Below, piece by piece: positions 31,830 to 39,969 of a stretch of DNA of 41,203 bases. Position numbers and translations under genes: made by a program. Source of the DNA: Butyrivibrio sp. LC3010 (lineage in GTDB: Bacteria > Bacillota > Clostridia > Lachnospirales > Lachnospiraceae); assembly GCF_000424385.1 (NCBI RefSeq), contig NZ_AUJU01000030.1:1-41203 (forward strand), given 5' to 3'. Positions within the stretch are counted from its first letter, which is position 1; each line of letters begins with the position of its first letter. The notes under the pieces are model-generated. The model did no database searches. It was not told the DNA's origin and worked only from the letters and a program-made list of their open reading frames with translations.

Positions 31830-32876
31830 ATGAAAAAAGAAAATCTGACAAAATACACGGACTTTATTGTTGATGAAACAACCAGGCTTCTGAATATCGA
31901 TTCTCCCACGGGCTACACTGAGGAAGCGGCTGCATGGGTTAAGAAGGAATTTGAGGCGCTTGGATATGAAGCGGTTCTTACAAATAAGGGCGGCGTAGTT
32001 GTAAACCTTACCGGAAAGGATAAAGATAACGGCTTATTATTAGAGGCTCATACCGATACTCTTGGAGGAATGGTTGCAACAATTAAGGATAACGGAAGAC
32101 TTCAGCTTACCAATTTGGGCGGAATGAATCCCAACAATGCAGAAACAGAAAATGTAAGAGTCGTTACTAAATTTGACGGAATATATGAAGGAACGTTCCA
32201 GTTAAACAATGCTTCAATCCATGTAAATGGTGAATACAACGACACAAAAAGAACATGGGAAAACTGCGAAGTAGTACTTGATGAGGATGTTAAATCAAAG
32301 GAAGATACCGAAAAGCTTGGAATATCAGTGGGAGATATAGTCTGCTTTGAACCGAATGTAAGAGTTACCAAAAGCGGTTATATCAAGTCAAGATTTTTGG
32401 ATGATAAGCTTAGTGTAGGTATATTACTTGGGCTTGCAAAGTATATAAAGGATAAGAAATTAACTCCTAAAAGAGCATTATATGCACATATCACCGTTTT
32501 TGAGGAAGTTGGACACGGCGGTTGCGGCAATGTTCCGGAGGGATGTACAGAAGCAATATCAGTGGATATGGGCTGTGTTGGAGACGGACTTACCTGTACT
32601 GAAAAGCAGGTTTCCATCTGCGCAAAGGACAGCGGCGGCCCTTACAGCTATCCTGTGGTTCAGGGGCTTGTTCAGGCAGCAAGAGACAGTGGGGCTGATT
32701 ATGCTATAGATATTTATCCGCATTACGGAAGTGATGTTGAGGCAACACTTTCCGCAGGAAGTGATCTTAAGCATGGTCTTATAGGTGCAGGAGTATATGC
32801 TTCTCACGGATATGAAAGAAGTCATAGAGACGGTGCTGAGAATGTGCTCAGACTCCTGATTCAATACGCAATATAA
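31830..32876 (+). CDS. M42 family metallo-aminopeptidase
   Basis: A 348-residue cytoplasmic aminopeptidase with a two-metal site, acting on short peptides. The ligands and catalytic residues are in order: His and Asp in EAHTDTLG, Asp in RFLDDKLS, the Glu pair in FEEVGHGG, Asp in SVDMG, and His in ASHGYERSH. The PDZ-like insertion of M42 enzymes lies between about residues 80 and 180. The start follows AAGGAAAG. Some M42 proteins are misannotated as endoglucanases; there is no sign of that here. Confidence 0.93.
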   Translation: MKKENLTKYTDFIVDETTRLLNIDSPTGYTEEAAAWVKKEFEALGYEAVLTNKGGVVVNLTGKDKDNGLLLEAHTDTLGGMVATIKDNGRLQLTNLGGMNPNNAETENVRVVTKFDGIYEGTFQLNNASIHVNGEYNDTKRTWENCEVVLDEDVKSKEDTEKLGISVGDIVCFEPNVRVTKSGYIKSRFLDDKLSVGILLGLAKYIKDKKLTPKRALYAHITVFEEVGHGGCGNVPEGCTEAISVDMGCVGDGLTCTEKQVSICAKDSGGPYSYPVVQGLVQAARDSGADYAIDIYPHYGSDVEATLSAGSDLKHGLIGAGVYASHGYERSHRDGAENVLRLLIQYAI

Positions 32877-32902
32877 TGATGATAGCTTTGCATACTAAGA
32901 AG

Positions 32903-32934
32903 CTGGCAACTTGTAACGGGTTGTCAGTTTTTTT
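32903..32934 (+). terminator. Intrinsic terminator of the peptidase gene
   Basis: CTGGCAAC (32903-32910) pairs with GTTGTCAG (32920-32927) and is followed by TTTTTTT. Confidence 0.9.
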
Positions 32935-33042
32935 CATGTTTAAATAGAGCTTCTTTGGAAAACGCTGATATATGAATTTAATATAGTGATTAAGCAAAGT
33001 ATATCAATAATATAGGAGAAAAATTAATCACACAACATCTAG

Positions 33043-33056
33043 CGAATGAATGTTCG
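33043..33056. promoter_or_regulatory. Second, weaker LexA-like box
   Basis: CGAAT-GAAT-GTTCG matches the Gram-positive SOS consensus CGAAC-N4-GTTCG with one difference. It lies 115 bp upstream of the better site. Confidence 0.4.
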
Positions 33057-33148
33057 GGATATGTATAAATGAAGATGCCATAAGCCCAACTGCAAAAAGG
33101 GATTTGAGATTTAATGTCCAATAAAATGTACATAACAATATCTAGTGG

Positions 33149-33177
33149 TTGCATTTTAGAACAAACGTTCTTATAAT
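33149..33177 (+). promoter_or_regulatory. SOS-controlled promoter of the polymerase IV gene
   Basis: TTGCAT (33149-33154) and TATAAT (33172-33177) are 17 bp apart. The spacer holds GAAC-AAAC-GTTC (33159-33170), an exact match to the LexA core of Bacillota, so bound LexA would block the polymerase. The rest of the 380-base gap before the gene holds only the terminator at 32903 and the weaker box. Confidence 0.85.
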
Positions 33178-33256
33178 GTAAAGCACAAAGAACATATGTT
33201 TGCAAACAGATTTTGACTGCCAGTCCTTTAGATATGAGATAGAAAGTGGTGATTAT

Positions 33257-34546
33257 GTGGAAGAGAGGATTATACTTCATTCGGACTGCAATTGTTTCTA
33301 CGCTGCCGTGGAAATGCTGCATAATCCCGGGTTGAGGGACGTTCCTATGGCAGTTGGAGGAGATCCGGAAGCAAGACATGGGATTGTCCTTACGGCAAAC
33401 TATATAGCAAAAAGGCGCGGAGTCAAAACCGGAATGGCGCTTTGGCAGGCAAGGGAAGCCTGCAGGGATGTTGTCTTTGTCTCTCCGCATTACGACGAGT
33501 ATATCAGGTTTTCAAGAAAAGCCAGAAAAATATACAGTGATTACACAGATCTTGTGGAGCCATATGGTCTTGATGAATCATGGATTGACATTACTGATGC
33601 GGCAAAAATGCTAAAGACTTCTGATGGAATGTCCATCGCAAGAGAAATCTCAGACAGGATAAAGGCAGAGCTTGGAATCACAGTTTCAATCGGAGTTTCA
33701 TGGAACAAGATCTTTTCCAAGTTCGGATCTGACTATAAAAAGCCTGATGCAATCACCCCGATAACAAGGGACAACTACAGAGACATCCTTTGGAAAAGTC
33801 CTGCATCCGATCTTCTGTATGTAGGAAGACGGACAAGTCTTAAGCTGAGAAAATACGGGATTCTTACTATTGGTGATCTTGCGCAGGCAGATCCGGAATT
33901 TCTTCATGATATTTTTGGAAAAATAGGATATGTGTTGTCTGCATTTGCAAGAGGCGAAGACCATACGCCTGTTTCAGCAATAGGAGATTATGCACCGATA
34001 AAAAGTATCGGTAACAGTACTACAACGCCAAGAGACCTTGTTAGTGATGACGATGTGAGGATGGTTTTATATCTTCTTTCAGAGAGTGTGGCAGCAAGGC
34101 TCAGGGAGAACCATTTCATAGGTGATGTCATAGGAATAAGCATCAGGGATAATGGACTTTACAGTTTCACAAGGCAGCACAGAGTAAAAATACCTACTAA
34201 CATTTCAGAGGAAATAGCAGGTTATGCCTGGCAACTGTTTAAGGAGAACTACAATTGGGAGCATCCGATACGAAGTGTTGGCGTGAGGGTATCAAATCTT
34301 GTACCGGATACATCTCCGCACCAGACAGATATTTTCTTAAGTGAGGAGATTCGGGAAAAATATTTGAAAGCAGACATTGCTGTGACAGATCTAAGGCGCA
34401 GATTTGGTTATGATGCTGTGCTGAGGGGAATCATGTACTATGACAAGGTCCTGTCAGGGCTTGATGCCAAGGCTGATGACCACATGATACATCCGGTGGG
34501 ATATTTTCAAAACGGCAATAATGTTCTTGGCGAAAAGGAAGGATAA
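33257..34546 (+). CDS. dinB: DNA polymerase IV (Y family, translesion)
   Basis: A 429-residue error-prone polymerase that copies damaged DNA. The catalytic carboxylates are in ILHSDCNCFYAAVE (Asp) and YGLDESWIDIT (Asp-Glu). GVSWNKIFSKFGSDYKKPDA and the helix-hairpin-helix-like YVGRRTSLKLRKYGI follow, then the little-finger domain. The GTG at 33257 is chosen because family proteins start shortly before the HSDCN segment; the frame also allows a TTG at 33200. The start remains uncertain. No beta-clamp motif is obvious at the C-terminus. LexA control is supported by the promoter. Confidence 0.92.
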   Translation: MEERIILHSDCNCFYAAVEMLHNPGLRDVPMAVGGDPEARHGIVLTANYIAKRRGVKTGMALWQAREACRDVVFVSPHYDEYIRFSRKARKIYSDYTDLVEPYGLDESWIDITDAAKMLKTSDGMSIAREISDRIKAELGITVSIGVSWNKIFSKFGSDYKKPDAITPITRDNYRDILWKSPASDLLYVGRRTSLKLRKYGILTIGDLAQADPEFLHDIFGKIGYVLSAFARGEDHTPVSAIGDYAPIKSIGNSTTTPRDLVSDDDVRMVLYLLSESVAARLRENHFIGDVIGISIRDNGLYSFTRQHRVKIPTNISEEIAGYAWQLFKENYNWEHPIRSVGVRVSNLVPDTSPHQTDIFLSEEIREKYLKADIAVTDLRRRFGYDAVLRGIMYYDKVLSGLDAKADDHMIHPVGYFQNGNNVLGEKEG

Positions 34547-34556
34547 AGAAGAAATT

Positions 34557-34820
34557 ATGGCTAAGAGGATAGGACATAAAGTATATGTTGATACTATAGT
34601 TGAGTTTTCGGATGAAGGCATTGTCAGACCGCTTTCCATAGAATGGGAGGATGGGACGAGATATGAGATCACCAGGGTTAAAAACTGTGTTCCCGGGGCA
34701 AGCAGAAGAGCCGGAGGAGCAGGTCTTCTTTATACATGCATAGTTGATGGCAAGGAGATTCATCTGTATTTTGAGGATTGTCCTTCAGGGGCAAAGTGGT
34801 TTCTTGAATCAAAGGCATAG
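34557..34820 (+). CDS. Small protein encoded next to polymerase IV
   Basis: An 87-residue protein starting 10 bases after the dinB stop. It appears to be a small beta-rich fold: VDTIVEFSDEGIVRPLSIEW, DGTRYEITRV, GLLYTCIVDGKEIHLYFED, KWFLESKA. I recall similar proteins after dinB in other clostridia, with the same order (RPL-I-WEDG-YEI, GG-G-YTC, WF-E), so it is probably a real partner gene under SOS control. The function is unknown. Confidence 0.8.
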   Translation: MAKRIGHKVYVDTIVEFSDEGIVRPLSIEWEDGTRYEITRVKNCVPGASRRAGGAGLLYTCIVDGKEIHLYFEDCPSGAKWFLESKA

Positions 34821-34879
34821 GATTAAGAATTTCTGAAGAAATTTAGAAAGCTATAAAAGCCGGAAAGTGAGGGCTGATT

Positions 34880-35212
34880 ATGATATATGCAATAGATTTT
34901 GATGGTACGTTGAGTTTTGGCATCTGGCCGGAAGTGGGACCTGCAAATAAAGTGCTTATCGATTTTCTTATAAGGAAACAAAATGAAGGCGATAAGTTGA
35001 TACTCTGGACCTGCAGAGCAGGAGAACCACTTGCAAAAGCAATTGAATTCTGCAGAGAAAATGGACTGAACTTTGATGCAATTAATGATAATCTGCCGGA
35101 GATTGTTGAAAAGTACGGATCTAATTCCAGGAAGATTACCTGTGATGTCTATATTGATGACAGGGCTTGCAATATCTTTTCATATAATATGTGCGCAGGT
35201 GGTATAATTTGA
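34880..35212 (+). CDS. Small HAD-superfamily hydrolase
   Basis: A 110-residue cap-less phosphatase-like protein. Motif I is DFDGTL (Asp6 nucleophile), motif II is LILWTCRAGE and the acidic motif is VYIDDRACN. It resembles small HAD proteins of the BT0820 type. The substrate is unknown. It starts 59 bases after the previous gene with GAGGG as ribosome binding site. The short gap contains a fragment resembling the stem of the dispersed motif (34829-34847), and no terminator, so co-transcription with dinB is possible. Confidence 0.85.
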   Translation: MIYAIDFDGTLSFGIWPEVGPANKVLIDFLIRKQNEGDKLILWTCRAGEPLAKAIEFCRENGLNFDAINDNLPEIVEKYGSNSRKITCDVYIDDRACNIFSYNMCAGGII

Positions 35213-35320
35213 ACATTGAATCTTATTTTAATATATAGGACAGATAATATGTACTCTTGCAATCATTAGAGTATATAAAAAAGCGAAATAATAGTATTTA
35301 AAAAGGAGATTTTTTGTTCA

Positions 35321-35791
35321 ATGAGAAAGGCAAGAACAGAGAAAGAAAATGCTATCAGAGAGAAGATGCTCTCTGAATTATATGCAAATGAATACAACAA
35401 GTTTATTGGCTTTGAGGTATTGGAGCTTAGTCCGACATACAGCAAATCAAGGATAAAATGTGATGAGAGGCTTCACAATACATATGGAAGTATTCATGGA
35501 GGAGCACTTCTTTCATTTGTCGATGCTATGGCAGGTGCAACGGGAAGTATGAGCGGATACTATGTAACAACAGTGTCTGCTAATCTTAATTTCCTGCTCC
35601 CTGCTGTCAATACGGAGTACATTTACTGCGAATGTATGAAACTTAAGACCGGTAAGCATATTTTGGTATTCGATATCAGAGTAACGGATGATGAAGGGAA
35701 TCTGTTGGATAGCGGAGAATTCTCATTTTATGCCAGCAAGGTTGCTGTGCTTGACGGTAATCTGAAATTCGGGCAGTCATCTGCCAAATAA
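35321..35791 (+). CDS. PaaI-type hotdog thioesterase
   Basis: A 156-residue acyl-CoA thioesterase of the hotdog fold. The core reads NTYGSIHGGALLSFVDAMAG (His-Gly-Gly at the active site) followed by TTVSANLNFLLPA. The N-terminal 30 residues are charged and helical. The AAGGAG site is 12 bases from ATG. The physiological substrate is unknown. It is closed by a strong terminator. Confidence 0.88.
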   Translation: MRKARTEKENAIREKMLSELYANEYNKFIGFEVLELSPTYSKSRIKCDERLHNTYGSIHGGALLSFVDAMAGATGSMSGYYVTTVSANLNFLLPAVNTEYIYCECMKLKTGKHILVFDIRVTDDEGNLLDSGEFSFYASKVAVLDGNLKFGQSSAK

Positions 35792-35815
35792 TCGTATCAG
35801 GAATATGGTCGCAAG

Positions 35816-35862
35816 GGGAATATCCTGCAAATCAGAGGGATTGCGGGATATTCCCTGTTTTG
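35816..35862 (+). terminator. Intrinsic terminator of the thioesterase gene
   Basis: A 15-bp stem, GGGAATATCCTGCAA (35816-35830) with TTGCGGGATATTCCC (35841-35855, one G-U pair), is followed by TGTTTTG. Confidence 0.9.
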
Positions 35863-35876
35863 TCCAGAAGTAATAA

Positions 35877-36083
35877 ATTATAAGACACAACGGTTTTTTG
35901 GAAGAGCGTGTGAGAATGCATGGAAAAATGGCGCGAATAGAAGTGCCTGCACGGGATATCATGAAGCTTGCAGAAGATACGATGAGAGAAAAGATTTATG
36001 AGAAATTCAAGAAAATAGGTTTTCTGTTTGTGACATTGGATCTGAAAGGCTATAGACTTGGAAGCATGAATGCAACTTTATAA
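35877..36083 (+). pseudogene. larE: C-terminal remnant of a larE-like sulfur transferase gene
   Basis: The open frame encodes about 68 residues: GFLEERVRMHGKMARIEVP, then FKKIGFLFVTLDLKGYRLGS and MNATL-stop. This matches the C-terminal end of LarE (ATP-dependent sacrificial sulfur transferase, about 270 residues), including the RVR-HG, ARIEVP and LDL-GYR-GSMN motifs. The PP-loop N-terminal domain is absent; a stop at 35874-35876 and the thioesterase terminator lie directly upstream. It therefore appears to be a leftover of a deletion. A 61-residue product from TTG 35898 is conceivable but lacks a clear ribosome binding site. Confidence 0.65.
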
Positions 36084-36096
36084 AAAAGCATGAAAT

Positions 36097-36138
36097 GAGC
36101 AGTTTACATTCATTTATGGATAGTAGACTGCTCTTTTT
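36097..36138 (+). terminator. Terminator, copy 1 of a repeated sequence
   Basis: GAGCAGT (36097-36103) pairs with ACTGCTC (36127-36133) and is followed by TTTTTG. The loop TTACATTCATTT is shared with the terminator at 38852. Confidence 0.85.
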
Positions 36139-36164
36139 GTATATATAATCTATATTGGAGTTGG

Positions 36165-36245
36165 TTACCAGTAGCGTATGTCCTTTGGGCGCTTACGGTA
36201 TCTGTATCCGATTGGACAGAGTCAGATATAAAGTAGCATATATAG
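36165..36245 (+). other. Structured leader of the GH2 gene
   Basis: Between the terminator and the start codon are imperfect pairings: GTAGCG with CGCTTAC, and TATCTG with CAGATA around TGTATCC/GGACA. They suggest a folded leader, but no known riboswitch is recognised. Confidence 0.3.
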
Positions 36246-36257
36246 GGGTGAAAAACT

Positions 36258-38792
36258 ATGGAAAACATATGTATTGATGACAAGTGGATATTCAGAAGAG
36301 GATTTGTGGATTCTCTTGGGATGTTAAATGAAGATCCCGGGGTAGAGGTAAATCTCCCTCATGATGGGATGATAGGTACTGAGGTTGAGGCAGCTGCTCC
36401 GGCAAAATCTGACAGTGGATATTTCGTCGGAGGACTTACAAATTATACAAAATATGTGGATATACCCAAGGAATGGGAAAATGAAAGTGTCGGTCTTAAG
36501 TTCGACGGGGCTATGATGAACGTAACCGTTGATATCAATGGATGCAAGGTAGGAAGCCAGCACTATGGCTATGCACCATTTTATGTTGATTTAACTGATT
36601 ATGTGACTTTCGGAGAGACAAACAGAATTACGATTAACTGTAATACAAGTATGTATGTGAATTCGAGATGGTATACAGGATCAGGCTTATACAGAGGTGT
36701 GATGCTCTGCCATGGTCCCAAAGTGAATATAGTTCCTGATGGAGTTTTTGTGCGCACAAAAGAGGTATCAGATGGTTATGCCTTTTTGGAGGCGGAAGTG
36801 GAGATTAGAAATTCTACGACGGAGAACAGGCTTGCCAAGGTTACTGTGTCAATCTGTGAGGAAGGTTCGGATGATGTTCTTAGTTCATCAGGGCGTGTCA
36901 TTCAGATAAATGCAGGAAAGGTTCAGAAGGCTGATATTGCAATAAACCTCAAAGACCCTAAATTATGGGATGTTGAACATCCTAATCTTTACAAGGTTAT
37001 AGCGAGGGTCGAGAGTATTGGAACATATCGCACGCACATTATTTCAGAAAAAGCGGAGGCTTTTGATATTTCCGAGACTCTTTTTGGAGTGCGTACTATA
37101 ACAGCTGATGCTCTGCGCGGTCTTAGAATAAATGGTGAGACAGTAAAGCTTAAAGGTGGATGTCTTCATCATGACAATGGTCTTCTTGGAGCGGTTTCAT
37201 TGTATGAAGCTGAAGCAAGAAAAGTGAAAAAGCTTAAAGAAACAGGCTTTAATGCTATAAGAACAGCTCACAACCCGCCTTCAGCAGCGCTTGTAGAAGC
37301 CTGTGACAGACTGGGCATGTATATTTTTGATGAAGCTTTTGATGCTTGGGGAATTGCTAAGCGCGGAGGAGATTACAGTCAGTTTTTTGATAACGACTGG
37401 GAGAAGGATTTAACTGCATTTATAAGAAGAGACAGAAATCATCCGTCAGTAATCATCTGGTCAACAGGTAATGAGATTCCCGAAAGGGGAGGCTTAAACG
37501 ATGGATATGCCATAGCCACCAAACTTGCAGATACAATCAAAAAACTGGATGGAACAAGACCGGTAAGCAATGGAATATGTTCCTTGTGGAGTGGCCTTGA
37601 TGATGAGCTTATGAAAGGACAGAGTCAGATGCAGAACTCATCTGAAGGACTTATTAATACCAGTTGGGAGACAATCACTGAGCCATTTACCAATGGTCTT
37701 GATATTGTCGGATATAACTATATGGAAGAATTATATGAAAGAGACCATGAGTTATTCCCGGAGAGAGTTATGCTGGGATCTGAGAATTTCCCCAAGGAGA
37801 TAGGATTCAGATGGCCGCTCGTGGAAAGACTTCCCTATGTAATAGGAGATTTCACCTGGACAGCCTGGGATTACCTCGGAGAGGCAGGAATTGGAAAAGC
37901 AGCCTACATAGAAGATGAAAATGATCCTGTTGTTAAATCCAACGGATGGGCTCTCATGCCAAGTGCAGGATCACCGTATCCCTGGAGATGCGCTAATGAT
38001 GCGGACTATGACATATTGGGACATCTGATGCCACAGGGCGCTTACAGAAGCGTGGTCTGGGGGAATGAAAAGACATATCTCTTTACACTTCATCCCGAGT
38101 ATTTTGGAAAGATTGAAGTCATGACAATGTGGGGATTCCCTGCTATTACACCGACCTGGAACTATAAAGGATGGGAGAATAAGCCTGTTCGCCTGGTTGT
38201 ATTCTCAAAAGCAGAAGAAGTCGAGGTGTTTGTAAATGGTAAGTCAATCGGAAGAAAGCCTGTTAATATGGAACGTCCGATGCCAAATTCTGCATATTTT
38301 GACACTGAATATGCACCAGGAAAGGTAGAAGCCGTAAGCTACGCAGGCGGTAAAGAGGTCAGCAGAGACATTCTGGTAACAACCGGAGAGCCTGCCAGGA
38401 TCAGATTGATTCCTGAAAAGAAGACAGCTAAAGCTGATGGTCATGACCTTATCTACGTTGGAATTGAAATAACTGATAATGAAGGCAATGTGGTGCCTTG
38501 CGGAGAACTTAAAATAAATGCTGAAGTCTCAGGATGCGCAGTACTTGCCGGTTTTGGTTCAGGAAATCCTAAGACCGAGGATAATTACACAGACGGAGAA
38601 TCAGAAAGCTTCCGCGGACGTGCAATGGCAATACTGCGCTCCGGATACTCCAAAGGAAAGGTGATCCTTAAGGTATCAGCCGACGGACTTGATAGTGTTC
38701 AAGAGGATTTTGAGTTGGATAGCCAATATAAAAATGATAGTGACGATATACCGCAATTCACTATCGGGAATATGGCTTATTTGGATCAGTGA
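36258..38792 (+). CDS. GH2 family glycosidase (beta-galactosidase type)
   Basis: An 844-residue cytoplasmic enzyme (no signal peptide). Sandwich and Ig-like domains (1 to about 285) precede the catalytic barrel, with RTAHNPPS, FDEAFDAWG, acid/base Glu406 in WSTGNEIPE and probable nucleophile Glu509 in MLGSENFP, followed by DFTWTAWDYLGEAGIG. A DUF4982-like domain (NKPVRLVVFSKAEEVEVFVN, about 635-690) and a final Ig-like domain (KADGHDLIYVGIEI, GFGSGNPKTEDNYTDG) follow. This layout is typical of GH2 beta-galactosidases; beta-glucuronidase or arabinosidase activity is possible. The start follows GGGGTG. It precedes the GH43 gene but is separated from it by a terminator. Confidence 0.9.
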   Translation: MENICIDDKWIFRRGFVDSLGMLNEDPGVEVNLPHDGMIGTEVEAAAPAKSDSGYFVGGLTNYTKYVDIPKEWENESVGLKFDGAMMNVTVDINGCKVGSQHYGYAPFYVDLTDYVTFGETNRITINCNTSMYVNSRWYTGSGLYRGVMLCHGPKVNIVPDGVFVRTKEVSDGYAFLEAEVEIRNSTTENRLAKVTVSICEEGSDDVLSSSGRVIQINAGKVQKADIAINLKDPKLWDVEHPNLYKVIARVESIGTYRTHIISEKAEAFDISETLFGVRTITADALRGLRINGETVKLKGGCLHHDNGLLGAVSLYEAEARKVKKLKETGFNAIRTAHNPPSAALVEACDRLGMYIFDEAFDAWGIAKRGGDYSQFFDNDWEKDLTAFIRRDRNHPSVIIWSTGNEIPERGGLNDGYAIATKLADTIKKLDGTRPVSNGICSLWSGLDDELMKGQSQMQNSSEGLINTSWETITEPFTNGLDIVGYNYMEELYERDHELFPERVMLGSENFPKEIGFRWPLVERLPYVIGDFTWTAWDYLGEAGIGKAAYIEDENDPVVKSNGWALMPSAGSPYPWRCANDADYDILGHLMPQGAYRSVVWGNEKTYLFTLHPEYFGKIEVMTMWGFPAITPTWNYKGWENKPVRLVVFSKAEEVEVFVNGKSIGRKPVNMERPMPNSAYFDTEYAPGKVEAVSYAGGKEVSRDILVTTGEPARIRLIPEKKTAKADGHDLIYVGIEITDNEGNVVPCGELKINAEVSGCAVLAGFGSGNPKTEDNYTDGESESFRGRAMAILRSGYSKGKVILKVSADGLDSVQEDFELDSQYKNDSDDIPQFTIGNMAYLDQ

Positions 38793-38794
38793 AC

Positions 38795-38829
38795 TGACAC
38801 GTAGATGATTTCATCAAAAATCAGTGTCA
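38795..38829 (+). other. Nested inverted repeat after the GH2 gene
   Basis: TGACAC (38795-38800) pairs with GTGTCA (38824-38829) and encloses GATGA-TT-TCATC (38804-38815). There is no T tail. It may protect the mRNA 3' end ahead of the terminator at 38852. Confidence 0.5.
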
Positions 38830-38851
38830 CTTCGCAAGATTAGCACTAACT

Positions 38852-38893
38852 GAGCAGTTTACATTCATTTGTGAAGAGTAGACTGCTCTTTTA
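38852..38893 (+). terminator. Terminator, copy 2 of a repeated sequence
   Basis: GAGCAGT (38852-38858) pairs with ACTGCTC (38882-38888) and TTTTAATTT follows. About 36 of 40 positions match the terminator at 36097, including the unpaired loop. Confidence 0.85.
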
Positions 38894-38935
38894 ATTTGTA
38901 TAATTTTATAATCAGATTTTAAGGAGATGAGACTA

Positions 38936-39874
38936 ATGGAAGAATCAATTAAATTTGTAAAAAATCCAATAATAAAAGATATCTATACAGCTGATCCGGC
39001 GCCAATGGTATATGGAGATACATTGTATTTATATACAACTCATGACGAGGATGAACTGATAAATGATTTTTATACAATGAAGGACTGGAGATGTTTTTCT
39101 ACAAAGGATATGGCACATTGGGAAGATCATGGAGTGATTTTTTCACTTGATGATATAAGCTGGGCCGATGACAGGGCGTGGGCGCCACAGGCAGTGGAGC
39201 GAAACGGGAAATTTTATCTCTACTGCCCGGTGCACAAAAAAGACGGAGGGATGGCTATAGCAGTTGGTATATCTGACAATCCGGCAGGACCGTTTAAGGA
39301 TCTTGGTTATCCGCTTGTGGATGAGGGAGACTGGAATGATATTGATCCGACTGTATTTATAGATGATGATGGACAGGCATACCTGTACTTTGGGAACCCG
39401 GAACTTAGATATGTACTTTTGAATGAGGATATGATTTCTTATGATAAAGAAGTGGGAATAGTCAAAGTTCCGATGACAGAGGAGTCCTTTGCAAAGGGTA
39501 GCCATGATACAGGAACCTCTTACGGTGAAGGACCATGGTTTTATAAGAGAAATGGGTTATATTATATGGTTTATGCAGCATTTGGGGTTGATAAGCAGAA
39601 TGAGCATCTTGCATATTCTGTATCAGATTCGGCTACAGGACCATGGAAATATGGCGGTGTTCTGATGACAGAGGAAGGTGGAGTTTTTACAAATCACCCC
39701 GGTATTGCTGATTTCAAGGGACACTCTTACCTCTTTTATCACACCGGTGATCTGCCGGGAGGAAGCCTCTTCCACAGAAGCGTATGCGTGGCAGAGTTTT
39801 CCTACAATGAAGACGGATCAATTGATACGATTGATAAATGCGACAGTTTCAGAGCTTTGGATATAGTTAAGTGA
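38936..39874 (+). CDS. GH43 family arabinofuranosidase/xylosidase
   Basis: A 312-residue single-domain five-bladed propeller glycosidase without signal peptide, acting on imported arabinoxylan fragments. The catalytic set is present: base Asp20 in TADPAPM, pKa-tuning Asp137 in WNDIDPTVF and acid Glu198 in YGEGPW. The start at 38936 is nine bases after AAGGAG; the ATG at 38927 overlaps that site. The family covers alpha-L-arabinofuranosidases, beta-xylosidases and arabinanases, and the sequence alone does not decide. With GH2 just upstream it probably forms part of one side-chain-removal set. Confidence 0.92.
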   Translation: MEESIKFVKNPIIKDIYTADPAPMVYGDTLYLYTTHDEDELINDFYTMKDWRCFSTKDMAHWEDHGVIFSLDDISWADDRAWAPQAVERNGKFYLYCPVHKKDGGMAIAVGISDNPAGPFKDLGYPLVDEGDWNDIDPTVFIDDDGQAYLYFGNPELRYVLLNEDMISYDKEVGIVKVPMTEESFAKGSHDTGTSYGEGPWFYKRNGLYYMVYAAFGVDKQNEHLAYSVSDSATGPWKYGGVLMTEEGGVFTNHPGIADFKGHSYLFYHTGDLPGGSLFHRSVCVAEFSYNEDGSIDTIDKCDSFRALDIVK

Positions 39875-39969
39875 AGAATTGCAAATTTTGTATTGATACA
39901 TATTGACACATCCACACCGATTAATTATAGATAAAGGAAAGAATGCTTAATTGTGAGGAGGGATGAGTT

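Noticed and set aside
32990..33490. Minus-strand ORF of 166 codons over the dinB promoter and start
   Set aside because: Overlaps the SOS promoter and the conserved dinB N-terminus, with no recognisable protein features.
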